Under the pieces are notes generated by a model. That model did not search any database, was not told the origin of the DNA, and saw only the letters and a program-made list of their open reading frames with translations. The position numbers were made by a program, and so were the translations under genes. Of a stretch of 64,000 nt of DNA, positions 36,789-49,707 are shown piece after piece. Source of the stretch: Zygnema cylindricum (lineage: Eukaryota > Streptophyta > Zygnematophyceae > Zygnematales > Zygnemataceae); assembly GCA_037447655.1 (NCBI GenBank), contig JBBHKE010002320.1, positions 150,001 to 214,000 on the forward strand. The letters are read 5' to 3'. Each line of letters opens with the position of its first letter. Within the stretch, counting starts at the first letter, position 1.

Positions 36789-36822
36789 CTGTATAGTGTA
36801 GAATTGTACTTGACAGTAACAG

Positions 36823-37319
36823 TACACCGCTAATTGGAATTAGAGTAATGAGAGTACAAAAACTAGAAAAAACAATTAGAGTAATAAACGCTAATTTGTG
36901 TGATAGAGTTGTTTCAACTATGAAGTTTACTCTAATTTATTTAAGTAATCTAATTTGGCACGTTAATATCCTTTACTGTAAATAAAGTATTCATACAAAA
37001 TTTGGCAAAACGTACAGTATATCGACACTATGACGTTTTCTCTACGTGGATTTTTAAAATGCAGTTACATGATAACGACCTGTATTAAATCATTATTTGT
37101 ACTTTTTTACTTAGTAAAGCACAATTTTGCACGGTCGTAGGACGTCCGTACTCCAAACTATTTGAAACGAACCTATATTATAATTAAAAACGCTAAATAA
37201 ACTTTACCTTAAATAGAATAATGAAAAAATTAGAATCATTTACTGTATTTCATGTGATAGAGTCGAAATTTCGAGCGACCGAATTAGAGTAATTTACTCT
37301 AATTACGATTCGAGGTGTA
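36823..37319. mobile_element. MITE of the ACACCG family (copy 8)
   Basis: Starts TACACCGCTAATTGGAATTAG and ends CTAATTACGATTCGAGGTGTA. The interior repeatedly carries ATTAGAGTAAT or its complement, at least six times. Confidence 0.75.
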
Positions 37320-37322
37320 CTG

Positions 37323-37860
37323 TACACCGTGAATCGTTATTCGCGTAAAGGTTTCTTTAGCGTATAGGAACAATTACCGTCATTTACGCTAATTGAGAAT
37401 TTGATTTTTTTTCAAAAAAAACATACATTCTATTTTTTTAAGAATACTAATTTGTTTTTTTTTTTAAAATTTAATACCCGTCCCAAACATGTAAACACTA
37501 GTTTATGTAGTTTTCTGATTTTGTTGAAAAAGTACGCCGTCACGTAATTTATGTATTCGTATGTGTTAGACTATTGTAGTGCAATTAAGCGTCAGCGCTA
37601 CGCCGTAAAGCGTACATTTTTTGTTCAGTTGTAGGATTTGTAGGTTATATGGTTTGAATGATAACGCAATGATTGTTGATAAAAAAGTTGGTCCCTTGTC
37701 CGTTGTTCCTCGATACTGTACGTTAATAAGGGTTCTTAACGCTAATAATGGCGCTATGATTTGTTTTATTAGAGTAAATTGATGCTAATATGTGTCTTAA
37801 CTCTAAATAGGTTGTACTCCAATATGTATCTTTGGCTTGTGACCGGTATTAGCGTTAATG
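37323..37860. mobile_element. MITE of the ACACCG family (copy 9, right boundary uncertain)
   Basis: Begins TACACCGTGAATCGTTATT a few bases after copy 8 and follows the long form (copies 2 and 4) for the first 130 or so bases. The right end is not clear; GGTATTAGCGTTAATG near 37845 may be its remnant. Confidence 0.5.
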
Positions 37861-38465
37861 TTATCATGTATTAGAGTAAACATTTATTCTAAATTTGTTC
37901 AAAATGTACAAACTTAACAACCAGATCATCTCACGCATAATGTGATTGGTCGACGCGAATTACACAACCATATCATCTCACGCGTAATGTGATTGGTCGA
38001 CGCGAATTACACATGGCCAGTTTCATATCCACGCGAACATTACGGCTCCAGCAAGATGTTACACAAACCGCCTATCATTCCCGCTGCCATCCCAAAATCG
38101 AATCGTACATTTAATCTGCAGCAGCGTTTACCATGGCCCTTTCATGAGAATTGTCCACGTGCATACTCCCTCAACCAAATTGGCGCAATTTTTGAAACTT
38201 TCCCGCTTGCACTGTGTCATTTTAAAAACTTTGATAATTCACTTTCATGCAAAATATTAACATTCAAATTTTGAACACCAAAAGGGTGGGGAATTGTTTC
38301 CCGCTTTTTAATCCCAAAACTTTCTTTTTACATCGTCTATATATCAGGCTTTCAGGCCAACGATGGCACTGACTTTCCACATTCTCCATTTAGCTTGGCT
38401 TTTGCACTCTTTTACTTTGCTTTATATCCTTTCTTGTCCAAAACGCTTGCTTATTTCCTGCAAAT
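37861..38465. promoter_or_regulatory. spacer with direct repeat and a candidate TATA box
   Basis: A direct repeat of about 45 bp (ACAACCATATCATCTCACGCG, then TAATGTGATTGGTCGACGCG) sits at about 37918-38010. CTATATAT at 38337-38344 is about 120 bp upstream of the open frame at 38466 and could be its TATA box. Confidence 0.4.
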
Positions 38466-38960
38466 ATGTGGCCCATAACTTCCCATATTACCACTTTTTT
38501 TGCGGCGAAAAACATAGCTACGGCTGAAGTTTTGCCACCCACGGTTCAAGAGGACGAAGCTATGGCTGAAGTTTTGCCACCCACGATTCAAGAGGACGAA
38601 GCTACGGCTGAAGTTTTGCCACCCACGGTTCAAGAGGACAAAGCTACGGCTGAATTTTTGCCACCCAAGGTTCAAAAGGACAACGATTGGAGGGAAGCCT
38701 AAGGCCCCGACCCACTGATTGAAGAAATGGGAATACCCGTCGTAGACCCATTATTGGAAGGTGCTGCCACCGGAGAAATGGACTCACCGAGTGGGTCGTA
38801 CGGGAACGATCCAGTGGCGATCCGAAAAACTCAGCAAGTTTCAAGGAAGATTACTCGACTACGAGTAATCAATTGGATGATTGCTGATTTCCATGAGAAT
38901 AGAAAGGTGGGGCTCATCCCGAGGGCCTTCAAAAAGTTTCCCCAACATTTTACAGTATAA
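38466..38960 (+). pseudogene. mariner-like transposase N-terminal fragment with 14-residue repeats
   Basis: One frame with a single TAA at 38700-38702. The first part has four tandem 42-bp units (from 38516, 38558, 38600 and 38642), each coding a variant of ATAEVLPPTVQEDE. After the stop the frame runs to 38960 and ends VINWMIADFHENRKVGLIPR followed by AFKKFPQHFTV. This resembles the helix-turn-helix opening of plant mariner-like transposases (basic segment, G-x-[IL]-x-[KR], then A/F-KKF and TV), though I would not exclude another HTH protein. No catalytic domain follows. Confidence 0.4.
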
Positions 38961-39331
38961 CACAAGTATAACACAAGTAAGAGTATTACCATTCCTCCTT
39001 ACCTTCAAATGGCAATTTTCGAATGCCTAATTTGACGACATTAGGTGAGGAACAAAGGGAAGTTAGAAGAAGCTTCTGTCCACAAAACATTAGCTTGGTC
39101 TCTTACCCTCGTGGCTCAACCCTTCTTATTAAAGTGCTTTCCACTACTCTCCACTCTTAATAATTCTATCTCTTAACTACTAAAACACTATTTAGTTAGT
39201 AAGAGATTTCAATGCAAAAATGCCTTTTCTCCAATTTGGTATTAATCGCTCAAGACCAAGATCAGCCGTAATCTCCACAAACTTTTCCAAAGGAAAAGAT
39301 GTCTAGTCTCCGCTTACACTTCACTATTTAT
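38961..39331. other. no gene seen
   Basis: Spacer. The last eight bases (39324-39331, CTATTTAT) are the left target duplication of the next element. Confidence 0.6.
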
Positions 39332-40213
39332 TAGTGTTGTGTATCGGTAAAAAACTTATCGCGATAACACCGATACCGATAGTTATCGGTTATCGAACGG
39401 TCAGAGGTTCCGATATATCGGTCTGGGACCAACAAATTCCATATCGGCGATAACTTAAAAAAAAATATAGTATGCATACAATAGTACTTTATAACATACT
39501 GTATTATTTTATAGACTTTATATAGCGTGGCATGCCACGTATAGAAATCTGTTCCGTTACAGTTTAACTGCGATTTATTACGGTAAACGCGGCACATAAA
39601 CGTTGGATGGTTAACTGGACGAAAACTTTACGGCGACGTACGGAAATTTACTAAAAACCTGGTGAACATGGAACTGGAAAAGGACGGCTGACACAAAAGT
39701 GCAACGGACGCAAAATAACATTCTGCGCGTCGCCGAAATCGAACGGACGAATTGGAATGGGAAAACTCGAACGGACGGGCCAGCGTGAGCGCCGGCATCC
39801 CGGAATGGCTCTTTTGGCAGCTTTTGCCAAAAAAGCCGACAGATTGACACGTGGCAGGTCCCCAGTGGATCGACAAAGCCATGGCGTCGGATGTGAAAGG
39901 TACATCGTTTTTACTGGATCCGTATCAAAATCGTACAGATTTCATGGCGGCTAAGGTACTTTCTATGCTTGTACACGTCCGGAGAATATGACGTACAGTT
40001 GAGTGTACAAACCGTACATCTACATGTACGGTCCGTACAGTTATCGCCGATAAATATTGTTATCGGCATTATCGCCGATAAGTACCCGATATTATCGGCT
40101 ACTTATCGGCGATAAGGCCGATGTCGATATATCGTACCAATATATCGATTATCGGATACTCGAAAAAAGGCCCATATCGGTTATCGGCAAATCCTTACCG
40201 ATACACAACACTA
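39332..40213. mobile_element. hAT-like non-autonomous element, 8-bp TSD CTATTTAT
   Basis: Ends TAGTGTTGTGTATCGGTAA and TTACCGATACACAACACTA are exact inverses and start with the hAT-type TAGNG. CTATTTAT flanks both sides (39324-39331 and 40214-40221). The 882-bp interior is packed with TATCGG, CCGATA and GATAA motifs near both ends and lacks a transposase. Confidence 0.88.
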
Positions 40214-40221
40214 CTATTTAT

Positions 40222-42537
40222 CCATCATCGCCCTGGACTCGCCAGGCCAGAGTCAACCGCCAGTTGAACAGGCTTTTACCTGGGCAAATCATTGATCAGC
40301 AATGACTCGGACTGACCAATGCAAAAACGTGCGAAATCTCTTACTAACTACTTAGCACTTTACTAACCAATCAAGCGTTACTTTTCACTACGTAACATTT
40401 ACGTGCAAAAGTGCGCGCCAAATGAAACGCGACTTTGCACGATCGTGCGTCACAAATTTCGCACGCGAAACTTCCTCCGAAATTCCCTTAAGTGAAAGTG
40501 ACGTTTCGTACTAAAATTTGTACGAAACGAACCACCGTGCATACTAAACGTTTCATTAGAACTTTATGAAACGTACACGCGAAGTTTCGGTACTAATTTG
40601 ACCCTTAACCCGTTTCAATGATACCCACTTGTTATTTAGACTCCACACTGTCACCTAAATACACCAATCGCTACAACTTTTAAAATATAACTCGAAACAG
40701 CGTGATTCTTTCGCGAACGTCTACCAAATTTAGTATTCCATAATCATAATACCTAAGAACCTCTTTATGAACAAGTTCAATCCTCTATTACTGTTACAAT
40801 ACCCTTCGAAAACGTGGCGAGAGTATATGAGATACTTCACGTGTTAAGCATATTGGACATTGCTCAAAATAATAAGTCAACACAATGGAGGCCACTTATG
40901 AACCATGTCATTTCGGAAGGTCCCGATATTAAGGGATGTCATCAATTGCGCAACTTTAACGATCTATTTTACAAAACCAAGGGCTTTGATAGGGTGTTTT
41001 AAAGACTTCATGCCCTATAAAATGGCACATGTACGATATATTAAAAAGACAAGGAGACCTTGCGACATACCTATAGGGCTCTATCACACATTTACTATAA
41101 ATTATTAGATAACGTACACTAAAAAGTTGTTGAAAACGACTGTAAACGACATTAGCTATGTAGTTTGGCGGGCCAATGGTACGTGTGTGGCGAGACAATG
41201 TAACTGTATTTTATTTTATTTAAGCATGTGATAAAGTTCTAACAAATAAAATAACTATTAGAGGGTCAAATTAGCTAGTAAAACTTAAAGTGGCAAATGT
41301 CCTCTAATGGAACTCTTGTCGGCTAAAGTTTGTAACTTTATTTGGAGTAAGAAGCACAACAAGGATAAATTTTTTAGTTTATTTTAGATGGGTCGCACAA
41401 GAGCTTATAAAAGATGGCAGAACGATCAACAATTTTGAAAACATTTGCAACTTGATCTTAGATAACTACTCGAAATGGGTGTCACGTGTAACAAATGACA
41501 AACGTCTTACAAACTCGTTGCTTTGCAATAACCATTTGACTCAAGAAAAGTGAGCATGGAAAGCCCCTTAAAGTAGTAGATTTTTACTTAGAAAAGATAA
41601 TACATAATTTCAACACAATAATAAGACGAACACCTGCGTAGGCTTTGGGACAACAACAAGGCGTACGCCACCAAAAGTGGTATGTTAGTGGGCAAGACAA
41701 GTCCACGAACAAGTTCGTAAGCCATCCTAAAACAACAAATAAAAACCATCCAATCAACTTTATTGAACAAAAAACATTGCTTAAAAGGTCTTCTCTCATG
41801 AACTCGTGGGCGAAAGATTAGGAGATAGGACCAAAATCGTGCAAACGTTTCTCGATCAAGATCGATGGGTTATAAACATCATAAGGTCTAATAAAAGGCA
41901 AAAAACACTTGGGTATGGGGGGCGAAAAATATATTATAAAATAACATAATATTAACAACATTATTAATTATGTTAAAAATCGTCAAGTGCCTACAGAGAT
42001 GCTCACACATGATAAATCAAATCTCACAGCGGAAACTTAAACAAACATATTCCACATAAAACACTCACGGCTCAAAATAGAACATATCAGCCAAATATCA
42101 GTATATTAAGCCGAAGATTTCTCATACAACCTGTCTCCTTCACAGTTTTTCCCTCCTTAAATCTTCTTCTCTCTCTACATCTTTCTCCTTAACACATGAT
42201 GCATCTCTACACAGATTGCATGATGCATCTCCCTAGACTGCATACAAAATTGATAGTAACACAGGCTAATATACCTTCTTAACACCGACAATTACTGACC
42301 ACTTACTCCACTAACTGAAAACAGACGAGGGCGCCGAAGTCCACATGCAGACGCGCGCCTAAAAAGACATTCAAGCGCCGAAACAAAGTGACATGCACTA
42401 AAGGAACTAGAGACGTATAGCGTACTAAATATCATTGTCACCGTTCAGATAATACAAAACAAACGAAACCAAACTGAACAAGAAAAGGTTAGTTAGCATG
42501 TCATCTATCATATTCTCATCCGGCAAATTACACAATT
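40222..42537. other. no intact gene; 3' part may include the LTR of the Copia element
   Basis: Short open frames without family features. The last few hundred bases (about 42000-42530) probably hold the 3' LTR or its remnant for the minus-strand Copia element that follows, but I found no matching LTR on its other side. Confidence 0.4.
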
Positions 42538-43960
42538 TTACAACTCTTGCAAGTACATTTTCCCTAACAAAATGGAGTCTGACATCCATGTGTTTGCTCT
42601 TAAAGTGGTGGCTTCCGTTAGGTGCAATAGCAATGGCCGCCTGGTTGTCACACCTGATATCCTGAGGTCGAGTCTCGTGTATCTAAGTTCTTGTAAAATG
42701 GACTTAACCCATAGAAGTTCTTTGAGTGCAGAAGCTGCTTCCATGTATTTTGACTCCATTGTAAATTGTGTTGTAACCTTTTGTAGCTTGGTGCTCTAAC
42801 ATCATATTCCATCTCCGATCTTTAGGACAAAACCGGTTGTAGATTTTTGGCTTTGTATGTCCCCATGGTTGGCGACGCTCCAAGTCTGTAGTTTTACTTC
42901 TCCGCCTCCGAGTACTAGCTTAAGATCGCGAGAACCTGCAAGGTATCTTAAAACCCTCTTTGTTCCTTCCGTGTCTGCTCTTTTAGGAATTTGTAGACTC
43001 TTGCTCAAGACCCCCACGGCTGACCCCCACGGCTACTGCAACACCAGCTCTCGTATAGTTCATAAAATATATGAGACTTTCGACTACCTGTTTGTATGGT
43101 TTTGTGGACATAAAAGCTTCCTCCCCTGACTATAGACTCTCGCTGACCGTTATGCTTGAGTCTGAATTTCTTCCATCCAATTTTTGTCTAAATTCCATGG
43201 GAAGCCTTTTGCATCTTTCATCTGAAATTTTTCAAGCATGTTACCTATTGCTTCTTTTTGAGTTAGCATAATCAATCTTTTATTTCTGTCTCTTTATGTC
43301 TAACATATATTTGGCTTCACCAAGGTCCTTCAACTCGAATCTTGATCTTAATGCTACCTTAATACGGTTTATTTCATCCATTGACTTGCTGATTATAAGT
43401 AAGTCATCGACATATATAACAATTCAAAGTATCCCATCCTTCCTTTGTAAGACATAAACTGAATGATCTGAACTAATTCTTTTGTCTAGTCCACTCAACT
43501 AAAAACTAAGTCCAGTCAAAAACTCATCTAGCTTAAGGTTCCATTATCTGGGCTGTTCAAACCATACAAGGATTTTGTCGGTTTACAAACTAAGTGTTCT
43601 TTTCCTTTCTCTTCATACATTTCAGGTTGTTTCATATATATAGTTTCCTCTAATTCTCCATGCAAAAAAGTTGTTTTGCCGTCCATCTGATGGACCTCCA
43701 TATTTTCTATAGCAACTAGACTCAGCAAAATTCTGACTGTAGGAAATATGACAACTGGAGAGAAGGTTTCCTCAAAGTCAATACCTTCTTTTTGATTGTA
43801 TCCCTTTGCCACAAGTCTGGCTTTATACCTTTCAATGGTGTTGTCTAGGTTTAACTTCACCTTGAACACCCATTTGCTCCCAATGGTTTTTCTAGCCGGA
43901 GGAAGATCCACCAGCTCCCACATTTGCGCCTCCATAATTGACTTCATTTCGTCGTTCACC
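42538..43960 (-). pseudogene. Copia reverse transcriptase and RNase H remnants
   Basis: The reverse transcriptase start (AQMWELVDLPPARKTIGSKW, KARLVAKGYNQ, GIDFEETFSPV) lies at 43528-43959. IYVDDLLIISKSMDE, with the YVDD catalytic box, is at about 43380-43425. RNase H pieces are at 42802-43017 (KRVLRYLAGSRDLKLVLGG) and 42538-42759 (ESKYMEAASALKELLWVKSI). Several frame changes separate the pieces. Confidence 0.8.
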
Positions 43961-44404
43961 GTTTCAATCTAGTGATTTATCTCCGGAGAAGAGAAGGCTT
44001 TCTCAATTGAGAGGGGATCCTTTGTAGTTTTTGAAAAGGCAAAGTGCGAACTTGCTTGCAGATGGCTGCTAGATCTCCTTCCCCTAAAAAATTTTGAGGG
44101 TTGAAATCGTCGGCAACTTGCGATTTGTCTTATTTTGAACCGTGACAGTTGCTCGATCCGATGAGTTAACAACTTGATCTGTTTGAAGAGAATCTTGTGG
44201 TGAGGCATACGTAGTTCGATTATCTTGAAGAGGAACTTGAGATGATTTATATGCAGGTGATGATTGGTGACTGTAATGGAAAAGACACTGGTTGCATGTG
44301 TTGAAAGATGATATATTTCTGCACTTGTTCCATTTGTACCTGTGTATCTTGAAATAAATCACCTGAATCCTGTTCATCTTTAAGCTGTATATTTCTAGTT
44401 ACAA

Positions 44405-46409
44405 TGATTTTTTTTTTATCTAAGATAATACCCGATAACCTTTTGACTGATCATCATATCTCATAAGTATTCCAGCTAAGCCTTTTGCTACTATTTTCCA
44501 TCTATGCGGTGAGTTATCAAGAACAAAACACTTGCTACCAATGACTCTAAACTTACTAATATCCAGTTTCTTCCCTGTCCACATTTCATAGGGTGTAGTG
44601 ATAACAAATCTATAGATAATTATGTTTTTAATGTAAACCGCACAGTTAAGTGCCTCAGCCCATAATTTCATATCTAAGCCCTTGTCTGCAAGCATAGATC
44701 TAGCACTTTCTGTGACAGTTCTATTTAACCTTTTTGATACACCATTTTGTTCTATTGTATGTGGAACTGTCAGATTGTGACTAATACCTTCTTGGAGAAG
44801 AAATTGCTCAAACTCATTGGATATATATTCCCCTCAATTTTGCGATCTCAAGGACAAAATAAGTACTCAATGGAGTTTTTCTGCCCATGCCTTATAGTGT
44901 TTGAAGTGAGTGAAGACCTCATTCTTATGTTGCATGAAGTAAACTTTTATGTCACAAGAATAGTCATTGGTAAACCTTACCATATATTGAACACCTCTAG
45001 CTGATGGCACTTGAGAATGACCAAGAACATCCAAGTGAATTAACTGTAGAACTTTTTACGACCAGTTTAGAGATTGTTGTGGAAATGGCAATTTGTGTAT
45101 CTTGCCAAGAGAGCATCCATCACAAGTTTTAATTGGTTGAGTTGTAAGAGAGACACCATCAACTTTGCTTGCATACACCATTTTCTTAAGAATATCATAG
45201 TTAATATGTCCTAGTCTCTTATTCCATAGCTCAGAATAGTAGATATTATTTAGAGTAGTTGGTGTAAGATTTGAAAAAAGCGCCTTGTTCCAGCACATAT
45301 GTGCCGAAGCTCTTATGTCCATAATCCACCCTGCATCTTTTGGACCTTCCATAGCTGCTGCCGTAGGGAATAACTCTGCCTCTTCCTTGTATCAAGGCTG
45401 GGAGAATCTCCTCCTTGTATCAAGGCTGGGAGAATCATCTGCATCAGTTGCTGAAGCTGAGAATAGAGCGGTTTCGCGAGATCGATTGCATGAAAAACCT
45501 TTATGATACGGACTTTGTTGCCATCTAGGCCTGTATATACCTGTTTCATTAAGTCTCTTTAATTTTGCATAATACCTATATCCATGACCCTTCTCTAAGC
45601 AATAAACAAGCTGCAAAGATTATGCATCTGCGTTATTTAAATTCTGATTTTTTAGTAAACCGATTTTATTTTGATTTATCTCGCATCAAGTTCTTGGGCA
45701 ATTTCTCTTTTAAACCCTACTGGCTTCTATTTATCTTTGCTTTACTCGTTCTCAAAGTCCGTTCAAAGCTTGCCTTTTCCTCCTACATTAAGGATTTTAG
45801 TTATTGATTCCTCCTTTAAGATAAGGTTATATGCTAACTAAAATGACCAGCTAGCTTTATAGCTTTATCATGAGTTTTCAACTGAGCAGACTCTCGTTTT
45901 ATATTACTCGGAAGACCTCTGACAAGTAAAGTTGTCTAGTGAAATTCAGGAAAGGATCCACTAGTGGACGAATGTGCATCAATGAGAGCACGAAAATTAT
46001 CACAATACTCCACCATACGCCCCCCCGAGTATTTGTATTCCTAAATCTGGCCGGCCACCAAAAGCTCCTCTTGCACATTTGATTTTTCAAATGCAGTTTT
46101 CAGTGAATCCCAATTTTTTTTCGCCTTTTTCATTTTTTTCCGAGACATAACCAATTTCTCCGATATGCATATAATGAGGTTGTTTCACGCCAACGAATTC
46201 TTCTTCGCCCAAGTCGGATATGTCTCAGCAAGGGAACCATCAAGGACCCCCAACAGATCAAGAGTTTCAAAAGATGACTCAACCATTGTCGCCAAATATG
46301 AATATTTTTGGTCATTGAAGACGGGAATCCTTGATGAAAGGCCCATAACGTGTTGTTCTACAACCAGTGTTGCAAGAGGAGACCCAAGAGTAGTAGTGGA
46401 TATAGACAT
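44405..46409 (-). pseudogene. Copia gag, protease and integrase remnants
   Basis: Gag N-terminus at 46185-46409 (IPVFNDQKYSYLATMVESSF); a broken zinc knuckle YCLEKGHGYRYYAK near 45560-45610; protease GWIMDIRASAHMCWNKALF at about 45280-45340, with D-S-G-A changed to D-I-R-A; GAG-pre-integrase RLGHINYDILKKM and CDGCSLGKIHKLPFP at 45070-45240; integrase C-terminal part at 44420-44695 (YEMWTGKKLDISKFRVIGSK). The DDE core between them is mostly lost. A 24-bp direct duplication sits at about 45388-45436. Confidence 0.75.
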
Positions 46410-46569
46410 CTACCCAACAGAAGCTATCAAGTCCCCTCACCAATAGCCAACTTCCAGTTGATACAGAATTTGATATAGAGGTCCAAATGTACTCTAATTG
46501 AGTATAACAGTACAGAGGGCAGTATAGAAGCACACCACAAAATTGCAGCACAATTGACTCAGTCAACCA

Positions 46570-47494
46570 TAAGATATAGTTTTTGTAGATTAGTAGAAAC
46601 TGCCTTTGACAACTATATTCCTAAGACTTGGATGATACAATTTTGTCAGTCCTAAACTAAATACTCACAGAGAGCATCTACTGGTTACACTAATTAAGGT
46701 GGCTGTACTACAGTACTGTTCAATGCCACGACAAAGTACTAAATTGTGCTTTACTGTTCCAAGAGTACTTCCAAAACCTATTTTACTATTTCTCTAAATC
46801 TGAATAGTGCGACACTATTTTCAAATAGACTAAACTACAAAACCTTGTTCCTCAAATATATACAAATAGAGGACCTTACATTAAATGTTCCGGGTGCTTA
46901 GTCAGTAGCAGTCGGTAGTATCCAGCTGACTGTCGTCGTGTAGTATGAAGCACCTGAGTCTGTACAAGTGTGCTTCGTCACTTGTGGTCCCTCGTAAATC
47001 GCATCTGTTAATATAATATCCATCGACGACCGCTATGGCTGATCGCACCATTCATTCTCTGGTATGTGGTTTATATTATGTCTGTCCGATTCCGTCAATT
47101 CGCTCGTCAATCGCTCGACGCGTGTAAGTGGTTTTCATCATTTCTCCTTGAAACCTCCATTCCCCTTCTTCTGCCAACGCGTGTCTTTATGAACGTACAG
47201 TCACTTACTTTCCTATTTGTTACTGTAACACTATTTGAGGTACGTATTACAACCTTACATTCTTAAAATATTGTAAATTCTCATTCTCCCCTCATAACTC
47301 TATCTGGTGAGCTAAAGATTTCCAATTTCAACAGTAATAACTTGTTCTTTCTCGTGCCATGTCTTATTTTGTTTTTTTTTCGAGAAAAAATCAACACATA
47401 AGGTCCAACTAAGATTTTACAAAGGTCTAAGATTCAACATAGCCTGTTGTATTGTGTTAGGGTATTCATTCGCGAAGCGATTTCCCCATCTTGA
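46570..47494. other. no gene seen
   Basis: AT-rich spacer. ATGGCTGATCGCACC followed by CTG|GTATGTGG at about 47035-47068 would look like a short first exon, but no continuation is visible. Confidence 0.4.
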
Positions 47495-49705
47495 TATATA
47501 TTTGGCTACCTCACCACGTGGAGGTGGTTAGACAGCTACATAACGTGTAGAATTGGTACACGTGGATGATAAAGTTAGGTGTCACGATGGACTACCACCA
47601 TAATTTTCACATGTCGCACATGCCATGTGCTTGTAGACAAGGTGGACGGGAGTCCACCAAATTCTAACCGAAAACCCTTGCCGAAAGATATTTCCTAATG
47701 CTTTCTCGTCACGCTCTCATTGCCATCGTTTCAACTTCGTGGTTTTGCTCGCTCACATTTGTTGTTTTTATTTTAACATAAAATTTTGGATCATAAAACT
47801 AAAATGAATTTGAAACTTATAACCAGATAAAAAAGAAATCCACAATGGACTGCTTTTCAAAACCCTCCTCATGTTACAATATGTTAAACCCTAAATTAAG
47901 TACCCTAAACACCCTAAATTCTCCCCTTCAATAACCCTAAAAGTATTGAAATATTAGCCGTTGTACGTAGATGTAAGTCCGTATAACTGAAATATACGGA
48001 AATGTAAAAAAATGTACCCTAAAACACTCAAAATAAAAACCGTCAAAAGTACGAAAAAATATGGACATTGTACGTAAATGTACGAATAAAAGTTGATTCT
48101 TTAACAGGAATATATAAGAATGCATGAGAATGTACCCTAAAATTCCCCACCCCCCCCCTTAATAACCTCAAAAGTACTAAAATGTACCAAGACACTACGT
48201 AGATGTACGAAAAAGTACGGGTACGTAGTCAGGTACGCATTGAATAACATTTTTTTCATCGTTAAATGCTTATTGTGCGTAGTATTCGCGCGTTCGTTTC
48301 GTGCGTATTATGCGCACAGGACAACTATGGTTGTAGAAGACAATATACAAAGATTGAAGGATTTATGTGGTACAATGACTTGGTACGCAAGATCTCGCAT
48401 AAAAATGGGTCGCTATGAAAAACTTGTACGTGGTACCACTCAAAACAGAACACGTATGCGAAACCTTGTTTAATGGCACTACACGGCGAATCGTAATTAG
48501 AGTGAATAACGCTAATTCGGTCGCCCTATATTTTGACTCTATCATGTTAAGTAGAGTTAATGATTCTAAATTTGACATTATAGTATTTAAGGTTATTTTT
48601 TAACGAGCGTAAATAACTCTAATACAGTGCCGTTTTAAATAGTTTGGCGTACGCTCGGTGTCTAACCGTGCAAAATTGTACTTTATTCAGTAAATAGTGA
48701 TTTAACATAGGCCGTTATCATGTAACTCCGTTTTAACAAACCGCGTAGTGCAAACGTCATAATGACGATAAACTGTACGTTTTGTCATATTTTGTACGAA
48801 TACCTAATTTACTGTAGACATATTCAGCGCGTCAAATTAGAATACTTAAATAAATTAGAGTGAATTCCTTTTTGAAAAAGTTATATCACACAAATTAGAG
48901 TTCGTAACTCCAATTATTTTTTTTATTAAATTTTGTACTCTATTTTTTTCTTTACTCTAATTACGATTCGCGGTGTACAGGACAGTACCCAATGGCCCCT
49001 AGTTCCAAAATATTACAGCTAGTAACGTTATTTGTACAGTAACGTTGTCCGTACAATCACAGAAACCTCCCGACGGAACTTAGGGTACTTTCGTATGTGC
49101 TAAAAGTTACAGTTATTTTCTGTCGTTTTCCTCCGTAACCTAGAAAAAAAAAACGAGAAAATCCGCAGACGTACCAAAAAGTTGAAATCACCACCGTGCG
49201 TTTCCTTGAAACTCGATGCAATTTGTCGTCTAGCGCATTTCGACCCACTTTCGCGTCCTTCGAACTTTACATAAAATCACCTCGCAACGTGATTTAATTT
49301 AAATGAAGTTCCATGAGGTGATCCAATAGGCAGATGCTGTCGCACTTGTCGGAATATTTTTACAATTATTGTGCGCGGAGTACCAAAAAAAAACACACTG
49401 CAATCTTTCCAGCCAGTGCGTACTGTTTTCCGTGCGTTGATTTTTGTACAAGGGTTGTCGTAAGCCCCCTCTCTCAAACACACGTGTTACACATTCGGCG
49501 TAGGAAAAACATTGGACACCTGTCGGCAAGTGGGAAGACGAAAAAACGAAACCGCATTTTTGTGCGACAGCGAAAGGTATTTTAGGGTTTTGACACGTCG
49601 ACAATGTGGCATACGGACATTATGAAGTCACGAAAATTGTACAGCGTGCGGAGAGGAGAGACGCTTCAAATTGAAGCCGAGTGGAAGGTTCGCCTCATTT
49701 TGTGT
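47495..49705. repeat. hairpin-bounded compound repeat, copy 2
   Basis: Collinear with 34130-36330: imperfect hairpin at about 47505-47528, GTGTCACGATGGA block, imperfect AAATCAC...GTGATTT hairpin at about 49273-49296, then CTGTCGCACTTGTCGG, CACACGTGTT, GGCGTAGGAAAAACATTGG and GTCGACAATGTGGC. Without the MITE inserted at 48480-48977, the hairpin-to-hairpin length (about 1.29 kb) is close to that of copy 1 without its MITE remnant (about 1.26 kb). Confidence 0.65.
48480..48977. mobile_element. MITE of the ACACCG family (copy 10)
   Basis: Starts TACACGGCGAATCGTAATTAG and ends CTAATTACGATTCGCGGTGTA. It is a near match to copy 5 along its length. Confidence 0.85.
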
Positions 49706-49707
49706 AC

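Larger units (their letters stand above)
42538..46409 (-). mobile_element. degenerate Ty1/Copia element (B)
   Basis: Reading right to left, gag, protease, integrase, reverse transcriptase and RNase H fragments appear in Copia order, each broken by stops or frameshifts. Paired LTRs were not found, so the borders given are those of the recognisable coding parts. It is more decayed than the Copia element at 54-62 kb. Confidence 0.75.

Noticed and set aside
37990-40250. Direct repeats at 37.9 kb considered as a CRISPR-like array
   Set aside because: Only two units, directly adjoining, in a plant-type nuclear context; a simple duplication.
47035-47070. Short first-exon-like sequence ATGGCTGATCGC...CTG|GTATGT
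   Set aside because: No matching acceptor and coding exon could be found downstream; probably chance.
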